A DNA stretch of 64,000 bases from Panorpa germanica (Eukaryota; Arthropoda; Insecta; Mecoptera; Panorpidae). Each line of letters starts with the position of its first letter. Position 1 is the first letter of the stretch. Positions 25,523-37,066 of this stretch are shown piece after piece. The stretch is from contig OY783209.1 of assembly GCA_963678705.1 (NCBI GenBank), forward strand, positions 372,001-436,000. The letters run 5' to 3'. Below the pieces are notes generated by a model, which saw nothing but the letters and a program-made list of their open reading frames with translations, did not search any database and was not told the DNA's origin. The position numbers were made by a program, and so were the translations under genes.

Positions 25523-26820
25523 TTTTAATTTTATTCACACGTGTTATTCTTCAAATACAGCTGAGCCCGGTCTTCCCCCTCCCCCTCATCACTATCACCA
25601 GTTTGTGTTTTGATCGATTCCGCTTAATTCTGATTCCATTGCCTATGATTACAAAATCGAATACATAATTTTGAGTTTTTGCAAGCCTTAACAAATGACT
25701 CATACTTGTTTAAAAAACGGCCTTGTGGCCGCCTTATACATAATCATTAATATATATTAGCAGAGCGAAGCCTCTCTAAGACATTTTTATTTATAATATA
25801 TTTATATTTATTGAGATTTATCAATCACCGGATCTACCTAACCGTAGCCAGATGGCCTCTCAAGCCTTTGTAACAACAACTGCGTTCAATAATCAACTAA
25901 ATATGTATATCTTTAAGTATACAATAAGGCGTATATTTCATTGTGTTCTATGAGATTTAATATTATTCAAAAAAATCACTGCATATAAACCTGTTCTTTT
26001 ATTTATTAAGCGTTAGTTGTTGCGAATGTCCACTCCACACTATAATCTCTAAACGCACACTAAAGATGTAAACTTACTACACCTTACCTAGATCCTATAT
26101 ATGGGATCCTGATAGCCAAATTTATCAATCAACAGTTTTCTAAAAGACATGGTTCACAATCAATTGTATAGAATTTAATATTAAGGCAACAGCCTATTTA
26201 CATCTTTTAATTTTTTAAATGGTTGCGCAATTCATAAAAGGTTTATGCATTTTATTAGCACCCAAACTTCTAGTAGACCTGCATGCCAAATGTGTCCACA
26301 GATTGACATTGATTAACTAATTAAAACACCTGCAAATAAAATCAATTAATACACGTTCTCCAAATAGTTTGATTAGTTTTAGATTAGAACTGTTGTTAAT
26401 ACCAGAGCTTGTCAAAGTGGGGTCTGATGTACATCTCTCGTTGAATCTCGATTCGCCTCTCCTTTTAGATTAATTACAAATATAAATAGTGTGCTGCTTT
26501 TTCAGCTTTTTCTCCCACCTCATGATTATCTTTGGCCATTACTGCTTGGCGACACAACTTACTGCGTGCTGCCCACTGTTTTCGTTGTGTTTGCCAGGAT
26601 ATCAGCCAACTAATAAATACAATCTGTGAAACAAGCATTTAGCAGACTTATTAGCATCCATTCACAGTCTAATTACGCTCATTAGGCTGTAAAAGGCGTT
26701 GAATTATTTAATCACACAACATAAGTCAATATTAATTTGCATTGATACTTTATTAACAACTCAATGATAAAATGGAGCGGACGTACCGTTTTGCAGGTCT
26801 ACTCTCAGATTTATTTCATA
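25523..26820. other. Intergenic, no gene recognised
   Basis: Nothing beyond AT-rich sequence and short frames. Confidence 0.4.
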
Positions 26821-27453
26821 ATGGGCTTGTGTCCTATGTCTTAATTTCTACAAAAATGTACTATATATTGATAAAGTGGGTTACTAGAACCTCAAATGTT
26901 CAATTATTTTTTAATAACTCCTTATATGTTAAGAGATATTAACAATTAAAAAAGTCATTTTGTCTCTTTTAATTATTAAAGGAATTCAACGTTGTACACA
27001 TTCCAAATGCATGTGACATCACAATCCTTGTGTAAGATTACCAACCTTACAGCTCATAAATCTCTGCTATATGTATTTATATATCAAAATATCAAATATT
27101 ATTTACAGCTATTTCAAGGAAAAATAATATTTCAATATTATATCTTAGCAGAGTTAAATAAAATAAAAACTTATTATTCTTTGAATTGACTTGATTATTT
27201 GACTACCAACAGCTACAAAACATTACCACAGCACTGGCCTGCTCAACAAATAACTGACGTATAAAATGCATTTCATGTCATACAAATGGCCGACTATCTC
27301 TAGTGCTAAAACTACAATCCAAATTTTTAATTGCTATATCTCCGTCAACATTTAGCTATTTAATAAAATAGACACGCCAATACACATTTATTAACATCAA
27401 TTTCAATCAACAATTGAAAAATCTACCACTAAAAAATGAGGACACAAGCCCAT
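26821..27453 (+). repeat. Inverted-repeat element (family A MITE), copy 3
   Basis: Runs from atgggcttgtgtcctatgtc to gaggacacaagcccat, so both termini are present as inverted repeats. The interior matches the other copies (tgataaagtgggttactaga, tttttaataactccttata, aattcaacgttgtacaca). The stem-loop block is shortened. Confidence 0.85.
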
Positions 27454-27920
27454 TTACTCATACATGCTACTATAATCTGCCTCTGCAAACTGTGTTTACA
27501 AAATTCATTCCTTTCGATCTCCATTATGTATACAGCGGAAAACAATTTGCACAGTGGATGATTCTTGTATCTGCAGCTTCAAAAGGGTTGATTAGATTTT
27601 AAAGCGATGTGACCAGATGGAAGCCTTGGTAGGCGTAACTACACTTCTTTTATTTATATAATAAATTTTGTTTTTTTGAACATTGGGAAATTATTTTTAC
27701 AAAATTATTGTATTTACATTCAAAATGTAAATATTTAACTGTAAAATTTCATCAAAATTTGTAACAAATTTTTAACAATCAGGTAAAACTGTATTTGATT
27801 GAAGTAATTGATAATAATAAGGTATGCATAAGCCTAATATATTACACAAACATTTTCTTTTAGATCCTTGAATATTTTAAGATTACGGAATTTATAAATT
27901 GACCAAAAAAGGAACTAAAA

Positions 27921-29778
27921 ATGGGTGACGAAGAAGGTGGAGATGGTGGTGATGGTGGAAAAGGTAAATTCTCTTTCAATTTTTACTAAGGTAACAAACA
28001 GAAAATAACGTTGCACTTTGCACTTTTATATTAATATAGATTATCAAATTACATACCTAAAAACATTATCTCGGAAGTAGAAGTTCTCTTCTTAAAATGC
28101 TATTTCTTACAAATAATAAATACTTGAAAATTTGGCATTGTCGAGTTTTATTTCTGATGTTAGTAGAAGAAGTAGGTTTTACAATATCCTTGGCTTGGAC
28201 TCAGAACTCCTTTTGCAAACACTACTTATCAAGTATTTAAAAAATCACAGAATTAGCACTTTAGTTCCAGCATTTACAGCATCAGAAAGCAGTTGAACAC
28301 AGTAAAGTTGAAAAACTGTGACTCAAGTATTAAATACAACTCTACCTTTTGTCATATAAACTTATAAGATAATTTTAGAAATGTCAGAAGATGAGTTGCG
28401 GCAGAGGATCGATACACTGCAGTTCGAATATCGTGCACAGCAGGAGCATATGGACCGGATGCAGGCAGAAGTGTTCAAGTTGCGAAGGTAATAGGAAGGT
28501 GAGTGATCCATCATGCTTGCACGATCATGCAGTACGACAAATGACTGGATTTGACTCTTTCACTGCTAAGGATCCTGCATGCATGACTGTGAATGTTACA
28601 ACAAATATACTCAGCATTTCTTTACAGACAATTGTCACATCAAAGTTCATTTTGTGCATCCCTTGGGGCCGTTTTAGGACAACTGTTATGGAAAAGTTCT
28701 CAACTGGAAATGGTGGTTGATAAAATGTTAACTGGCGTAAGTGAACAATTTTCCTTCTTGCTAGATACTTAACGATTTGATAATTAATACCAAAAATAAA
28801 ATCACTAAAATATATTTGATTCTAAACAGAGTAAACTGGGCGATTTCTTTTGTATTGTGGAGGGTACTCTGGCATCTTTTCTGGACACCTACAGGGGCTC
28901 CATGCCTAGCGCGGAATCCGATGAGCGGCAATTTTTAATGGCCATGTGCGGCGTAGTTACAAATGTGGCTGCATCACCTCAAGGACGGGAGTATCTTTGT
29001 GTGAATCCCAATGGAATGACATTAGTTAGAGGAATCCTTAGAGCAATTCCTGGAGTATCATCGCGAAGTGGCCGGGATTTAAAAAGGTAATCATTTTCCA
29101 CAAACATGATTACTTGAAGGAGACTGGTCCATACAAAAAAATTGTCCAAGTATTACTGTTTTGAGTTTTGACACGCCTGATTGATTGGCAACATAACTTA
29201 CATGGAATGTATTCAAGAAGGTGTTAAATATTTTTCATAACAGCGATGTAATTCTTGTTTCCGTTTTTCAGGTTGTTAGTTATGGTTCTGTATAATGTCA
29301 GTATAAACAGAACGGGACAAAAGATGATGCAATCACCCTGCGCTCTCTCAGTAATTGGAAGTTGCATTTCCTGTCCTTTACTTACTCTCCTAACACTGAA
29401 AGTCCTGCAGAGTATCACATACTCAATAGCGGATACAGAGACCTTGGAAGGAATGATCCGTTCAGTAAGTTTATTTCTTGAACGTCGAAAATGTTTTCTT
29501 TTCTTAATTCTCTTTCAATATCGTACACGGACCTAGACAAGAACAGATATTAACTTAAAATGTTAATATATTAACGGTATTTCCATATATAAAAAGGGTA
29601 AAGTTAAAATAATAACACTTTGTAGATTCCTATAGCTGAGATACAAGAATTGACAACAGCGGATGACCCGGAGGTTCGAGAACACGCCACGAGTGTTCTT
29701 ACCAATATCCGTAATGCTGCAGATGAATTCCATGCCACGAATCAATCCAAGTCTTGCCCAGCTAAACCACCGTGCTGA
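27921..29778 (+). CDS. HSF2BP: HSF2BP (MEILB2) homologue, 6 exons
   Basis: Exons 27921-27963, 28379-28487, 28628-28736, 28830-29086, 29272-29464, 29626-29778; 287 residues, with every junction GT-AG and in phase. The C-terminal two thirds align with the armadillo-like domain of vertebrate HSF2BP. Shared landmarks are an SxxQFxxAxxGxVTNVAA-type stretch (here DERQFLMAMCGVVTNVAA), GRE after it, and VMVLYNVSIN in exon 5. In vertebrates this domain binds BRCA2 and brings RAD51/DMC1 to meiotic breaks; the family is germline-enriched. The N-terminal part (exons 1-2) is an acidic Gly-rich start followed by only about 40 residues of charged helix, shorter than the vertebrate coiled coil that binds BRME1. 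AATAAA at 29963 is a likely polyadenylation signal. The meiotic role here is inferred from the family. Confidence 0.9.
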
Positions 29779-31177
29779 TCTATTTCAAATTATCAAATAT
29801 TAAAAAGAAGGTACAACAACATTTAAAAAAACTTTTAGAGAAAAATTTGTCCAGTTAATATCCAATTTACCCATAAGAAATCTCCAAAATTATAAGTATA
29901 AATTTTCGATAGTTCTACCACTTAATTTCAACTGAAGAAAAAAAAAGTTCTAAGAGTATATTAATAAAATATTTCATTTATAACATAAGTACTAGTTTAT
30001 TATTTAAAAAAAACATATACTTAGCTGCTTGAACTACAATTATGTCACATGGTATTTGGAAGAGTATTGTCCTTTTAAAAGTAAAAATTTTCATAGGGAA
30101 CTCTTGTCAGAACTCAGTATATGGCATACACTTAAAATCTTGATTCTTTCTTTAAATAATTTTATTTAAAAATACATATAAATGACATCTGGCGCAATTA
30201 CACAAGCTTTTTCTATAATAAATAAAACTAATAGTGTTAAATATAAATTTTAAAACATTAAACTACAATCCGTTCTAGACTTAAGGCTGTTTGGTTCCGC
30301 AATTTCGATCTTAAGTCAAAATAGCGTAACACAAGATAATCGTAAGTCGAGAAGAGATTGTATATATTAAAAAAATATCCCTGGTTAACTAAGCACAAAT
30401 ATTCCTAATTCTGACCAGAACTTCTTAGAAGATTCATTCTTTGTTTCGTACAGCTTACTCTGAGAGTACGATTTCCATTCTTAGTGCGGAGCCAGTTGGT
30501 AGGTAATTTCTGATTATTGTTGCATCTCCTTAAAAACAAGTAGTATTTCCGTCATTATCCCGATGTAATGATTAAAGAAGATCAAGATTCCAGAGATGTA
30601 ATTCGGAAGTTGAAAGATCTAAAAGGATATCAATAATAAATTATTTTAAAATGCATAAATTCAAGCTTAATTTTGTAAATACGTGAATGAAGCGATAAAG
30701 TTACTTCTCCAACATTTAGGCCAGGGTGGATGGTGGTAAAGGAGTGCGGTAAGGAGAATAGTTGATATTGTGTTAATAGTCGATATTGTGCCCGTTTCCT
30801 TCCTCTTCTCTTTTATAAAATGCTTTCTCCGTTAAATAACAAAGTATAAAACAATATTTTCTCAAAGTAGAAAAACATTTTCTTTATCGAAATAAACATA
30901 GTATTGTAAGTCACCTAAACGCAAGCCTACTAAGAAAAACCGTTATTAAATAGTCCAAAATAATAAAATTAGATTATATAAATTTTTTCAAGGGTTAGAT
31001 TTGTTGTATACATTTATTATTCATTATCATAATAATAATATAACAACAAATAAAAAATGCAATAGCTTGTATCATTTCTTATCAAAAAAGTTTCTAATAT
31101 GGTAAAAAAAAATATTCTAATATAACATAAATATGTGATTATCATAAAAATTCACCTTGTAGCTGCTTGGAGTTCAG
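29779..31177. other. Intergenic between convergent genes
   Basis: 3' flanks of the HSF2BP homologue (plus) and the NKRF-like gene (minus). Highly AT-rich, with no additional gene seen. Confidence 0.45.
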
Positions 31178-33877
31178 CTACCCGGTTGTTTCATTCGTTG
31201 GGTGGACCAGGTCGTACTTCACAGAGAGTGAAGTATTTCCTCGGAGAAGTTCCTGTAAAATTTTCCATGTGCTTTGCTTCTTCAAAGAAATCACCAGCTG
31301 CCGATTATTTTTTGGGCCGTGACTTTGAGATTGTAAATTTAACTTCAATGCAATTCTAAAACATAATTCAATATTAAAATATTTAAGACTCAGTTTCGAG
31401 TAAAATATTGCAAATGATGGGAAATATATTTACTTATGCAAGCTCTTTCTTTGTGCGTTATCAAATTCTGTTGAAAAGACAAGATCATCAGTTCCCAATT
31501 TTCCTTTGATATAATCTCTCATTACAGTTTCAGCTTGTTTGCAAAAATCAGCAGCATTTTTAGTAGCTCCTAATCCTTTTCGATAATTATGTTTACCTGC
31601 ACTAAAAATAAACGCGAAGGAAATGTTAATACTGTAATGATGGCATGTTAACGGCAATAAGACATGGGGCTTCAATAACTTACTCAATATTGTCTGTTCG
31701 GCCTTCTTCGTTTTTGCCCAATCCACCTCCAGACCATCCCATTAGACGCATTATCTTGTTACCAACATTGTCTTCTCCTAATTCTTTATCGAGTTTTGCT
31801 TCTAATGTTTTATCTATTGTTGTTTCTGAGTAATACGATTTTTTTACCTATAATTAAAAGAACTGTTGTTTAATCAATTGTCTTTCTTACTTTTTAACTG
31901 GTTTTTTGATGCAATAATGCAATATAAAAATAATATTGATATACATAATTTTAAATAATTATACATTAAAAAATTGGTATTGGTTCTCAATAAAATGGTT
32001 AAAAACTAACATTACAAACCTTTATTGTGTAGCAATGATTCTTCAATATTTGCAAAGCTTTATGTGCAACGTTTTCTCTAGCCTTTTGATAACTATATCC
32101 AGTGGCCGTAGTTACCTCATCATTGTTAATTAGATAAGTGGCTTGAACAATGCTTCGGAAAAAGAAAAAAAAAATCAGATTTAAATTGATTTGCACTAAA
32201 GAACAAGTGCATTTCGCTTTTTTGTAAATTTCTTAACTAACGTGTGCTACAAATGTTATCATATTCTATTGAAGAAATTGTTGCACTGCATAGTATAGTA
32301 GAGATACGATTATTGCACTATAAATTTAGTGCAATAATCGTATCTCTACTACAAGTACAACATAGAAATGATCTCTACAAAGGAATGTTTGATGCTGGGA
32401 CGAAAATCTACAAGAATGAAGGTGTCCTAGGTCTCTACAGAGGGTTCTGGATATTATCATTGATATATAAAAGAGAATGAAAAGCGTAAACGAAAAGCAG
32501 TCCAGAAACGAAACAAGAAACCATCGTGAATGTATAGAAACAATTTGATGAATTTGAATCTTACTTGTCAGAATTCTCATCCAATTTTGTAAGCTTATAT
32601 CTTTCAAATAAGCCAAATGCCTGACACTTCAAAAGTGATTTATTTAATACACATATTGGTGCTTCTCGGTCAGTTGCAGATTCTACAATTACAAGTCCCG
32701 GCCAACGTCCACTGGGTTGGATAACATCAGTGTCATCAGGAATATCTCCACGTTTACGCTGCCTATCTTCTGCTAGTTTTTGCTTTTTTAGTTGATTTTT
32801 GTTTAATATAAAACCTAAAATATTAAAGAGAGAATATATCGTAGTTTTAAAACAAAGAATATTTAACTTAAAATTATTAGCTTAATTTAAAATTATAAAT
32901 AGATGAAAAATCCACCAAGATATAAATTACATATTTTAATACTACAATTAATACAGTAGACAATTTTTTTGATATAAATATATTTACTTACCATTTGTGT
33001 TTGTGTTATTATTGATTGTTTCGTTGTGATTTCTTTCTTCTATTTTAGGAATTTTATTAGCGGGTTCGTCTTCTTTACTTGGTATAAATGCTTGTGTATT
33101 TGCGCCGTTGTTTCGAAGTCCTTAAAAAATTAATAAAACATTGAAATAAATTAGATATATCTATTAGATTATAGGCTCTTTCAACAAGGTCGATTATTTT
33201 ATGGATAACACTGAGTTTTATATACGTCATTATAAAAATAGTTTGAAACTGAACTGTTTGTACATATAACACGAAGAATAGTAGATTAGACATGAATGTT
33301 AGTTAGAATGTTATGACTAAGATAATCCCTTCAGTAAGGCTAGTTTTGTTGTGCCACGTTGTGCGAAATGCAATCCATAATAGAGATTTAAGAGTTAAAC
33401 AAGGAAAACTATAAAAGATCTAAGCAATAAACTTAAAATAAATTATCCCGACTCACAATTGGGACGTCGACTACCTTTGGCTTTAGCGCCTGCTGCGTCT
33501 GAAGCCTTCACGAAAGTTCTTTGAAGTTTAGATTTTCTTTTCTCTCGAAAATCAGCAGCAACATTGTGTGATAAGGAAGCCACAAGTTGCATAGTCTCCT
33601 CTGGATATCTAAAACACCACGTAAATTTATTAACACAAACTTCAGTATTCAGTATCAAAAATCCAAAACTACATATTACATACCTGCATCCCATAAACTC
33701 TATATTTGTGAAAACTTGTGCTAAACAAACAAGTTTATCTTCTGGGTAATCATTTTTATGTGCTTCCATAAAACTTTTTCGCAATTCCCAATGTTCATCA
33801 CATTCATGATCAACTTTATGAGCTTCAATATCCCAATCCGTAGGAAAACTCATTTTGTGGCTCCTTTTCTTAGGCAT
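31178..33877 (-). CDS. NKRF: NKRF-like protein: XTBD, dsRNA-binding, G-patch and R3H, 8 exons
   Basis: Exons in transcript order: 33684-33877, 33475-33608, 32992-33120, 32565-32814, 32020-32152, 31684-31847, 31434-31601, 31178-31355; 449 residues, all junctions in phase. The N-terminus is an XRN2-binding (XTBD) domain (residues about 14-100; landmarks WELRKSFMEAHK and FMGCRYPEETMQLVASL). A Lys/Asn-rich linker follows. A dsRNA-binding-like fold spans about 195-280 (ATGYSYQKARENVAHKAL). The G-patch lies at about 320-360 (GWSGGGLGKNEEG). An R3H domain closes the protein (FDNAQRKSLHKIALKLNLQS). In the family, NKRF recruits XRN2 and the helicase DHX15 to pre-rRNA in the nucleolus. Intron 1 (33609-33683) is 75 bp, a multiple of three and stop-free. 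Intron 4 carries a foreign palindrome and carrier-gene fragment. Confidence 0.9.
32296..32351. repeat. Perfect 25-bp palindrome with 6-base loop
   Basis: Arms 32296-32320 and 32327-32351 are exactly complementary; the loop is taaatt. It lies in intron 4 of the NKRF-like gene and its right edge touches the carrier-gene fragment that follows. Perfect pairing implies recent origin or upkeep. Confidence 0.95.
32349..32450 (+). pseudogene. Mitochondrial carrier (SLC25) gene fragment
   Basis: About 33 codons in frame reading LQVQHRNDLYKGMFDAG, then TKIYKNEGVLGLYRGFW. This is the matrix-loop and following helix pattern of SLC25 carriers ((D/N)...G..D...KI...EG..GLY+GF), closest in feel to SLC25A44-type proteins. 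It is antisense to the host intron, lacks the rest of the six-helix protein, and ends at FW where a carrier exon could end. It is therefore a stray copied exon piece rather than a working gene. Confidence 0.7.
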
Positions 33878-34148
33878 AATTTTTATTTTATAATCAACTA
33901 AACACCAACAAACATGTAATAAATGTTTCTCCTATATATACCACGCTGTACACAATGCTGTTAATCACTTTAAATTATAAACGTTTATTATAAAATTGAG
34001 GTTATGAAACGAAAGCGGAAAAAAATCTTGGATATGGAATAAACCGCTTTAGGCGACCCCTGTTATTAATAATATTCTAATATTCTCTGCTCAACATTAT
34101 TATCTCTGCTCAACATCTGATCAGAGATAATCATCTGATAAGATGGAA

Positions 34149-34321
34149 AAGGAAAGAAGGGTGAAGGGAGTGAATTGTAAACATTTTGAGTATATATTAT
34201 CTGAGTATATATTATCTGATTATTATATTGAGTATATATTATCTTTGGTGTATTATTTCCGGTGTACTCCAAGTATATATATTATCTTTGGTGTACTCCC
34301 TTCCTCCCTTCACCCTTCCTT
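34149..34321. repeat. Short inverted-repeat element with internal 15-bp repeats
   Basis: The left arm (aaggaaagaagggtgaaggg, 34149-34168) and right arm (cccttcacccttcctt at 34306-34321) pair imperfectly. Between them gagtatatattatct-type units recur about four times, and ggtgtactcc-type units twice. Just to the left, attatctctg...cagagataat (34099-34141) forms another hairpin. Confidence 0.6.
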
Positions 34322-34390
34322 CTCATCAGATTCCAGATGTTGTTTAAGCAACTGTCAGTCATCTTAATATATGTATTTATAACAGAATAA

Positions 34391-35629
34391 TGTCCAACAC
34401 ACAAAAAGATCCCAAAAATCCAGGTATGAGTATAGTTACTGTATTCTCTTAAATAATAATTACATGTCGTGTACAGATGGATTATAAAATAAATGTGTTC
34501 CGTACTTTAGGTTATACCTGGTGGTTATACCCCAGGTTAGAACGATCCTCCAACTTATCAATTATATGTCACTCCAATGGCAAAGCTACGAGACAATATA
34601 CAATACATTTTCCTATAGAGACAGAAAGTCTTGGAACATGGGGAATAGCTATTGGCATATACACGTTAGCAACAAGAGGATCTTTGAAATATGTATGCGA
34701 AGATCATTTTTCTAAAGAAATGATATGACCTGGTTTACGAAAGGTTTTGCTTTACACCGCAATCCTAAACCTATCATCAATTCAAGCTTTACGTGCTCAA
34801 GCTTCATCTCAATCGAATACAATGAATACAGTTAATTTGTTGGGGTGCTCTAAAATGCGTTTAATACGAAATACAATCTCTACAGGTTCGTTTCGTTATT
34901 TGTTTGTATTTTTAGAAATGTATTTTATGTATTGACTCATGTATACATTTTACACAGAAACAGCTACAACTAGGACATCTGCAACATGTTTATCGTCAGT
35001 ATTATCGTCAATATGGAATATTAATGGCGCAGGTATATTTGTTTGTGTTTGACATGACTAAAGTTATACAACAATTATCTGCATTACACATTACTGTAAA
35101 TGCTTAACTATATTATGGAAAACGCGAAAGTTGAAATATCTGGAAAGAAAATTAAGTGCATAAATGGTTGGGTTGATGCTTTGAAGAGCATGAATCAAGT
35201 TTCTGAATATTTGTACAGTAGAGGAATATACGAGTTTCCTCGGAGATCTTTAAATCAAGATCCTATAGAAAAATTATTTGGACAAATTCGTCAAATTGGA
35301 GGTCGCTACCATGCCCATACCTACCTATATACCTATGCCCATGTGCAATCACTTCCTTAAAAGTATGTCTAATTCATAAATTTAACAACACATACTAAAA
35401 CATTAAATTGTTCAGATGATAAAAATGATTTATTGATTAATTTTAAAGAGTTTATTCTGGGAGATAGAAGTACTAATTATAAGTCTTTGGAAGAAGTGCT
35501 ACCAGAATTAAATACAACTGTATACAATTTTGGTGATTTTAAAATTAATGAGGAAGATCTCACTGCTCATTTCGAGAAGGTAGGATATGCCTATGTAGCA
35601 GATTTCATTGCGAAACTTTTGAATCATTA
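34391..35629 (+). mobile_element. Decayed THAP/P-element-type DNA transposon
   Basis: Broken transposase-like coding remains. At 34560-34728 the frame resembles the second half of a THAP zinc finger (IHFPIETESLGTWG, then KYVCEDHF, the Cys and His ligands being visible). At 35115-35310 the frame matches the C-terminal part of P-element/THAP9 transposases: KIKCINGWVDALKSM, then SLNQDPIEKLFGQIRQIGG, where family members have LNQDxLENxFxxIRxxGG. At 35430-35629 the frame ends ...AYVADFIAKLLNH, resembling the family's AYVAGxxxxKLL tail. The acidic catalytic core in between is mostly missing, the frame changes several times, and there is an internal Tyr/His-rich low-complexity run. No termini or target duplication were identified. 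Confidence 0.72.
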
Positions 35630-35639
35630 ACGTATCCTC

Positions 35640-36080
35640 TATATATATAATTTAACATTTAATATTTTCATTAACGTTAATTTTTGCAAAAGTCATTAAT
35701 CCAAATAGCTAATGTTCAATCTTCAATTATGGCCTTAACCAATTTTGAATGTTTTGAGCAATTTATCCTTAAATCGATCTGCAGTTGATTAAATAAAAGA
35801 CTATAATCAAATTTATTTGCAAAATATTTTAGAATATGGCTGCTTTTTAAACAAATTGGATTAACTCTTCAGATGGATATGTTAATGATTAATTGTAAAT
35901 ATATATAAGTATAAACTGTAAAATTTAGTAATAAAAATACTAAATGTTGAATTGTATTTTTGTATAAAAATGTATTTGTATAGAATGGAAAGATTAATAA
36001 ATGTTACTTTAATAAATTAATTTACTTATATCTTATCCCATATTCAATTTTCTTTTATCTTATTATAAATAAGATATAAG
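35640..36080. other. Intergenic, no gene recognised
   Basis: AT-rich 3' flank of the decayed transposon. Terminal repeats of a P-type element were looked for and not recognised. Confidence 0.4.
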
Positions 36081-36460
36081 AAAGTGTACTGGCTAATGGG
36101 ACGCAAATCCACATTATCCATAAACAAATATTGAAACCAGTTTGGACATGTGTAATCCAGCTATGGGGCTGTACTAAGAAATGCAACATCATATGCATTC
36201 AGACTTTCCAAAATAAAGTTCTGAGGAACATAGTGAATGCACCATGGTATGTCCGCAATAGCGATATACATAGGGATCTCAAAGTAACTACAGTAGCTGA
36301 AGAAATTACGAAAATTGCAAGAAAGCACGAGCAACGTCTACAACACCATGGAAACGTCTCCAACGTGGAAGCGCTTCACCTGCTGCACATGGATGGACTG
36401 ACAAGAAGACTAAAGATAACTAAGCCACATGAGCATTTGGTATAATAAAAAAAAAATTAT
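36081..36460 (+). mobile_element. 5'-truncated Jockey-clade LINE, 3' end of ORF2
   Basis: Open frame from 36081 through the stop at 36443-36445, containing YWLMGRKSTLSINKQ, LKPVWTCVIQLWGC, QTFQNKVLRNIVNAPW and SDIHRDL. This is the conserved region after the reverse transcriptase in Jockey-type elements. An A-run follows the stop (36449-36458), as expected for a retroposed 3' end. It lacks endonuclease and reverse transcriptase and is a dead-on-arrival copy. Confidence 0.9.
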
Positions 36461-37066
36461 TTTTATTTTAACTCCATAATTATTGCATGTGGCACAGTAA
36501 ATAAAATTTACTCCGAGTTGGCTGTCTGTTAGTATATGTGGTTAACACTGTAATATCTTCGGGTTCAATTACCAAAGCAAAGCTACCTCTGTCTTTTAGG
36601 CTACGATGTGATTTTGTATAACAAAAATTGTATATCGAAGAGATTGGCCACGTTTCTATACTCTCTCTAGTTATCGCAACAAACCCTATGTATTAAAAAG
36701 AAATAATAGTAAATCGTGCCTATAGCAGAAACTGAATCGGTCGAACTATTTAACTTTATTTCTACTAAACTGTTAATAGTTTCAGATAAATATGAGTACA
36801 GCAACATGCCATCTCTGTGATAAAATCACTATCTAAAGTACTACAAGACGTTAAATGGAATAAATATACGAATATAAAAGCTATTGATCATTTGAAGACG
36901 TCTTACAAGTGGATAAAATTATTAATAAAGAATTGTAATACATAATTGAAATTTTTATTATAAAGAACTAAAATTATTTTATTATAATTTTTTTTTATTT
37001 TTTGCGAATCCTACATCAATAATACATAGAAATTACAAACAAATACATTTAAATCAAAATGATATT
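36461..37066. other. Intergenic, 3' flank of the NIFK-like gene
   Basis: AT-rich, with several possible polyadenylation signals on the minus strand and no gene recognised. Confidence 0.4.
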
